NCBI GenBank assembly: GCA_032158125.1
Contig: JASKOT010000052.1
Location: 1-64,000, forward strand
Direction: 5' to 3'
Source of the DNA: Papiliotrema nemorosa
Taxonomy: Eukaryota > Basidiomycota > Tremellomycetes > Tremellales > Rhynchogastremaceae
Length of the DNA: 64,000 bases
Position 1 is the stretch's first letter, and each line of letters begins with the position of its first letter. Under the pieces are notes generated by a model. It was given only the letters and a program-made list of their open reading frames with translations. It ran no database searches and had not been told where the DNA came from. The translations under genes were made by a program, and so were the position numbers. Shown here piece after piece: positions 59,203-64,000 of this stretch.

Positions 59203-61541
59203 TCAAGATTGTCCAGGCGTAACGGGCAACTCCTTGTTCTGCGACCCCTGTTCTGGATGGAATCTCCTCACTACATCCGCCACTGCCCCTTTTGCAATAT
59301 ACGTCGCACTCCTTCCTCTTCCGCCGAACCCTCCCTGCTGTCCGACCTGATTCCCCTGACCGGATGGTCGCTCTATAGGCCGTTCGAGGATAGGCGGTCC
59401 GGCAGCAGTGCTCGTACTAGGAGTAGGCGGGACTTCCTCACCCGGGGGCAGACTTGCCGGAGTAGGCGGTTGCTGCATGATGGTCGGTACGGGACCTTGT
59501 GCAGGTAACGCTATCCTAGGTGCAAACTCTGTCGTGGGACTAAGAGGAGGTGCAATGTCTCGTTGTCGATTCAGTAGTGCCCTGAAAGCGGCCAGCCATT
59601 TAATCTCGTCTTCCTCGCTTGGGGCGCAGAGGACAAATGTCCGTTTGGCAGTGACGATCCTGAAGAGATGCTCGTCGACTGAACCTCCAGGCTTATCGGG
59701 CCGTTTCGAGCTGATGGAAGGTTCTCGTCCTCGCATGCTAAATTGCCGAGTGGGCTTGATCGAGGCTCCCGATTCCGACCGGTCGTCGATATCGGAGTCG
59801 GACGGGTCGGTTACGGAACCATCCGGGTCGAATTCGAGAGCGTCCAGTACAGCAGTGAGAGGGACAAAGCGTATCGGTCGAGAGTCCTGCACATGAGTTT
59901 TGAGGGGCATGGTGATCGTGACCACTCACCATGTGCGACTTTGTATAGGTCAATCCCTGCGATGTGAGGTAGAACCACCTCTTCCTCCACACCTTTCTCC
60001 CTCGCCCCTTACTCCTCTTCATCAAATACGCCGATAGGATGACCTTGTTTGGGTCGACGGGCGATGGTTGGATCGTCAACGGGTTTGGCGAGGAGACTTG
60101 ACTTTGCAGAGCCGTGGTAGGGTCCGGGAAGTACGGCTCGTCCTCGTCCGAGCTCACTGCTTGTTGCATTCCAAACGATCCTAGGTTCTGATGATACTGG
60201 TCCGAGCTACCTACCGACGACGCAGATGCCTCCCGGCGAGCCACGTTGCCCGAGACGGATCGAGATTGTCGAGGACCAGACGACGAGGAAGACGACATGT
60301 TCATACTCATTTTTGCCATTTGACCCGTCAACGAATTTGTCGCGTCCAGATTGACGGGAGAGAGAATCGCAGGGGTAGACAGCGGGGATGTGCCTGTAGG
60401 AGCGGCAGTGTACGGCGAATGGGAGGCAAAGTAGCCTCCGGCAGTAGTGGGCGAAGCGACAAAACTGCCAGTAGTGGAGGAAAGGACCGAGGTGTATGTG
60501 CCTTGATGAGTGGTATCTATCGCTTCGGGCCTCTCGCGAGCTGGAACAGCTACGGGCGCCGAGGCTGAAGCTGACCCCGAGCGTTTATTGCGCTCCTCCT
60601 CTTCTCGTTCGGACAAGCGACGGCGGGCGCCATTGATAGCTCGTACCCAATCATCCATCTCGTCTTGGGAAGATGCTTTGGCGAGAAAGGTCCGTTTGGC
60701 AGTGACGATACCGAATGAAAAGGAGTGTTTCTTGATCACGCAGGGGGCCACGGATTGGATCGATTTGAGGTCGAGGACCTTTTTCAAGGAGTATTCCTGA
60801 TAATGAGCTATGTCTTTTCAGAGAACTCGGCAGCTCACCCTATCGTCCTTGTAATATGCCAACTTGTTTGTCCTCAGCACAAACCATTTTCTCTTCCACG
60901 CCTGGCGTCAGCTCGAACCTTCAAGCGGGGGTTAGCTCACCTTTCTCCTCTCCTGCTTCTTGAACAGATACCCGCTCTTGAGCACCCTCTCACCCTCCAT
61001 CCCCCTCTGTAGATCCCCTCCTTCCTTTTCCACCTCTTCACTTTCTTCCCCTTCATCTTCTCCCTCTTCCTCCACATCCTCCAACTCCATCTCATCCACG
61101 TCCAACATCCCTTCGTCTCTACTTTTCCTCTCTGCAATGGCGCTAAGACCCACAGATCCAGTGGCGGAATTCATGAGTGGTGATGCGGGGTGAGTGGGGG
61201 AAGTGATATTCGGGTGCGAAGAGGAAGTGATGGATGAAGAATCAGATTCGTTGCCTGAGAATGGGTTGGGCGGCATTTGCATCGTTGCTTGTTTCTGACA
61301 TGAGCTGAGGGCACCAACTGTGATTTGGTATAGCTCACCTTGATCTTCTTGGGTGATTGCGGGGTTGTGCCAGCGGCTGATCGGAAAGACAGTTTACGTT
61401 CCACCTCGCCTCGTGTGGGTGGTGCAGCTGCGACGGGCGGCTGCTGAGCCTGCGACGAGAGTGTGGCCTGCGATGTTGCTGCTCATAAGCGTTATCACGG
61501 ACGGTTCATCACCACATACAAGGCGACATTGCGGTGGCCAT
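59203..61541 (-). CDS. Tandem PH-domain protein
   Basis: About 700 aa in six exons. The start is a short exon (MATAMSP) at 61541, joined by an intron to STSQATLSS and then, across another intron, to KQATMQMPPNPFSGNESD. A very acidic stretch (EEEGEDEGEESEEVEKE) precedes PH1: LKSGYLFKKQERRK, AWKRKWFVLRTNKLAYYKDD, then TAKRTFLAKASSQDEMDDWV. A Ser-rich linker follows. PH2: ILSAYLMKRSKGRGRKVWRKRW, then FRIVTAKRTFVLCAPSEEDEIKWL. The C-terminus is Pro-rich. Tandem PH proteins of this form bind phosphoinositides; ligand and role are not inferable. The longer start is chosen because it preserves frame through three exons. Confidence 0.84.
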
Positions 61542-61873
61542 GGTCGGATCCTCTTTGTTGTTGGATCAGTAATGGGACCTCTCCATCCGTCAAGCCCCAG
61601 GTTGCGAATCAAAATGGCAGTATCCCCTGGCGACCTGTTCTACTGTCCACTGGCGTCGTCGCCGTCCTGGGAAAGCGATCGTGTATGCAGTCGAGTCGAC
61701 GAGGTGTCTGTTGTTGTTGCTCTCCCTCATGAGATCTGGTTTCTCCACGATTCTGGGGGGAGACTCGCAGTGGCGAATGATTACGTAATCATTGGATTCC
61801 TGACGAGATTTCTGAACGCATACCAAGAATTTCAATCGATAGCGAAGACCATCTCCATCACCCATACCACGGC
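61542..61873. promoter_or_regulatory. Divergent promoter PH-PH / SUV3
   Basis: A 332-bp region between start codons. Overlapping open frames on both strands are shadows with no recognisable content. No TATA or other known box stands out. Confidence 0.4.
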
Positions 61874-64000
61874 ATGCTGTCGTCCATAGCGAGCAGCAGT
61901 AGGCGTAGTACGACATCTTTATGTCGACAATGTTTGCTTCGACAATCACGCCTGGCATCGGTAGTTGTCACACCCATACGCAACCCGGTGCGGGGGTACA
62001 ACTCGCTCTCTGGTCGAAGGGATGGAGACAAGCCTGGATTCCCGAGCTACCCACGTCCGGTACCATTCTCGCCCAAACCTCCCAAACCGACTCTCTCACC
62101 CGAATCATTTCTCCCTCCTCCTCCGCCTACCGCCAATTACATTGTCAAGCTTCTCCTCCATCGACTTCCAGAGTTTCTCCGATCTGAGCGATTCAGAGGG
62201 AAACTTGAAGATTACGGTTTGACGCCTCAGGTTCAAACTCGCCTTATCAAGGAGTTTGACGAGAAGTTTGGGAATGCACTGGACGAAGTGGAGACTGAGC
62301 AACAAGCCAAGGTTGTTCTATCCCAAGGAGGATGGGACGAGGAGAAGTTGAAGAGGACATTCGGAGGGGATGGTGTAGGGTTCGCATCGACAGCAGAGTC
62401 CATGTTCTATCGAAAGTTTGTGGAGTTTGCCTCGACACATCCGACAGTGGGATCTTCATTACAGCTACATCTGCAGCACCTGCTTGAAGTGACCGATTTA
62501 TCCCGGTTGGCATTCAAGGGGGATTTCACCCGCGCTCGATCGATGACTAGGCATTTCCATCTCCACCTCGGACCGACCAACTCGGGGAAGACGTACAACG
62601 CATTGAAAGCCCTTGCGCAGGCCAAAACCGGGGCTTACGCCGGTCCGTTGAGGTTATTGGCACATGAAGTGTGGGAGAGACTGAACCTGGGTACAGTAGG
62701 CGGTCTGGACGGGGAGAAGAAGCAGTGTAATTTGCTCACGGGGGAAGAGAGGCGGATAGTCGATCCTGATGCAGGGCTGCAAAGCTGCACGGTGGAGATG
62801 TTGCCCCTCGCTGGACCGGTAGGAGGGTACGACGTGGTGGTCATCGATGAGATCCAAATGATGGGGGACGCTCAGCGCGGAGGAGCATGGACCAATGCGG
62901 TACTCGGTGTTTGCGCCAAAGAGGTCCATTTGTGCGGAGACGAAACGACACTGGAGCTGCTCAAAGAGTTGATCCCTGCTCTAGGGGACGAATTGACGAT
63001 ACATCAGTACAAGCGATTGACACCACTGCACGTGGCGGAAGAGTCGTTGAATGGGGACTGGAACAAGGTGGAAAAGGGAGATTGTATAGTGACATTCTCG
63101 AGGAATAATATCTTTGCCATCAAGAAGCAGATCGAAAGTACGGCAGCGAAGAAATGCGCTGTGGTATATGGGGCTCTGCCTCCGGAAACGCGTGCGGACC
63201 AAGCCAGGGATTTCAATGACGAGAATGGACGGTGTGAGATTCTCGTCGCTAGTGATGCAGTAGGAATGGGTCTCAACCTGTGAGTCATTCCGGTAATCTA
63301 TTGCTGATGGTAGCAAAATCAAGAGGATCATCTTTGAGTCGCTGGAAAAGTTCAATGGAAAAGAACAAGTCCCTCTGGCTCTCACCCAGGTCAAGCAGAT
63401 TGCAGGTCGGGCGGGGAGGTTTGGCATGCACACCAAGAAACCAGCTACGACCGCTTTTGATGCGTTGGAAGATCCCGTCGAGCCTGAACCGGAGCAAAAC
63501 CTAGGAGGGGTGGTCACGACTCTACACAAGCAGGACCTCCCTATCCTACGCGAGGTGCTTCCTCTCGAGCTGCCAAAGATCCAGCTTGCCACACTGGACG
63601 TTCCATACAAGACTCGAGCCGATGTCGCTCTGCTCCTTCCGCCAAACACACCCTACGTGGATGTACTAGACCACCTCAACAGTCTCATCCAAATCCCCTC
63701 CAACATGCGAACCAGCGCATTCCAGGACGTCGTACCCCTTGCGGAAATGCTGGAACCGTATCGAAATACCCTCACATTCCACGAACTTCACGTGTTCACA
63801 TCTTGCCCCGTGAACAGACGCGACCCGATGATCATCAGCGTGTTCAACAATATCATCCGGCAATACTCCCGTGAAGGGCTGGTCGAGATTGACAAGGCGT
63901 TCTTTGACACTCGGTTCTTATCCCTGCTCGATCTCGTCGAAGGGACATTGGCCGTCCTCCCTCCATTACCCCCCATCATCGGTATAGGCCGTCGAGTGCT
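61874..64000 (+). CDS. SUV3: Mitochondrial ATP-dependent RNA helicase Suv3 (3' end missing)
   Basis: Helicase of the mitochondrial degradosome, which works with an exoribonuclease to turn over mtRNA. The start MLSSIASSSRRSTTSLCRQC is a presequence rich in Ser/Arg without acids. Helicase motifs: HLGPTNSGKTYNAL (Walker A, about residue 232), TGEERR, VIDEIQMMGD (Walker B) and ILVASDAVGMGLNL, then across an intron KIKRIIFESLEK and VKQIAGRAGRFG (motif VI). The C-terminal part (YVDVLDHLNSL, LHVFTSCPVN) continues off the right end of the window, so the protein is partial here. Confidence 0.95.

Overview
The window is nuclear DNA of a basidiomycete fungus, most likely a Tremellomycete related to Cryptococcus, Kwoniella or Tremella. 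The evidence is dense short introns of about 30-60 nt with GTGAGT-like donors and CTGAC/CTGAT branch sites, pyrimidine-rich promoters, and proteins typical of that class: a secreted protein with a CPL1-like domain, a fused HIS4, and a degenerate kinase-like protein. I see no CRISPR array, operon, phage, transposon or bacterial gene. The lineage is my inference from gene content and intron style, not from a search.

Layout. 1-2.7 kb: homopolymer runs, an unrecognised gene split by an in-frame TGA, and a pseudokinase-like gene (both minus). 2.9-6.8 kb: a secreted Kre9/Knh1-type protein and 20S proteasome alpha4 (plus), converging on the Rab geranylgeranyltransferase beta subunit BET2 (minus). 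6.8-11.4 kb: a gene-poor kilobase, a small orphan gene and translation elongation factor 2 (minus), whose second coding exon is 5 nt. 11.7-18.1 kb: SWR1 subunit SWC2/VPS72, trifunctional HIS4 and a short-chain dehydrogenase (plus). 18.2-27.9 kb: one very large minus gene, FMP27/BLTP2 (Hobbit), a bridge-like lipid-transfer protein.

28.5-45 kb: a small orphan, EMC5 (with a 21-nt exon), nucleoporin NDC1, a Ser/Thr kinase, TRA2-like splicing factor, an MFS hexose-transporter-like protein, NOSIP-like E3 ligase, an unrecognised membrane protein and PRM10/ThrE-family transporter. 45-64 kb: PEX1, an intronless PPR protein, a WSC/CPL1-like secreted protein, mismatch-repair MLH3, RCH1/SLC10A7-type transporter, a tandem PH-domain protein, and mitochondrial helicase SUV3, which runs off the right edge.

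The genes are mostly housekeeping and do not form one pathway. Several sit as divergent pairs with short shared promoters (EFT2/SWC2, TRA2/MFS, NOSIP/membrane protein, MLH3/RCH1, PH-PH/SUV3). The most interesting material is in the gene structures (5-nt and 21-nt microexons, three GC-AG introns, introns whose donor is complementary to their branch region), the in-frame TGA gene, and the CPL1-like protein. I assembled exons by eye from frame continuity and splice motifs; exact boundaries need transcript data.
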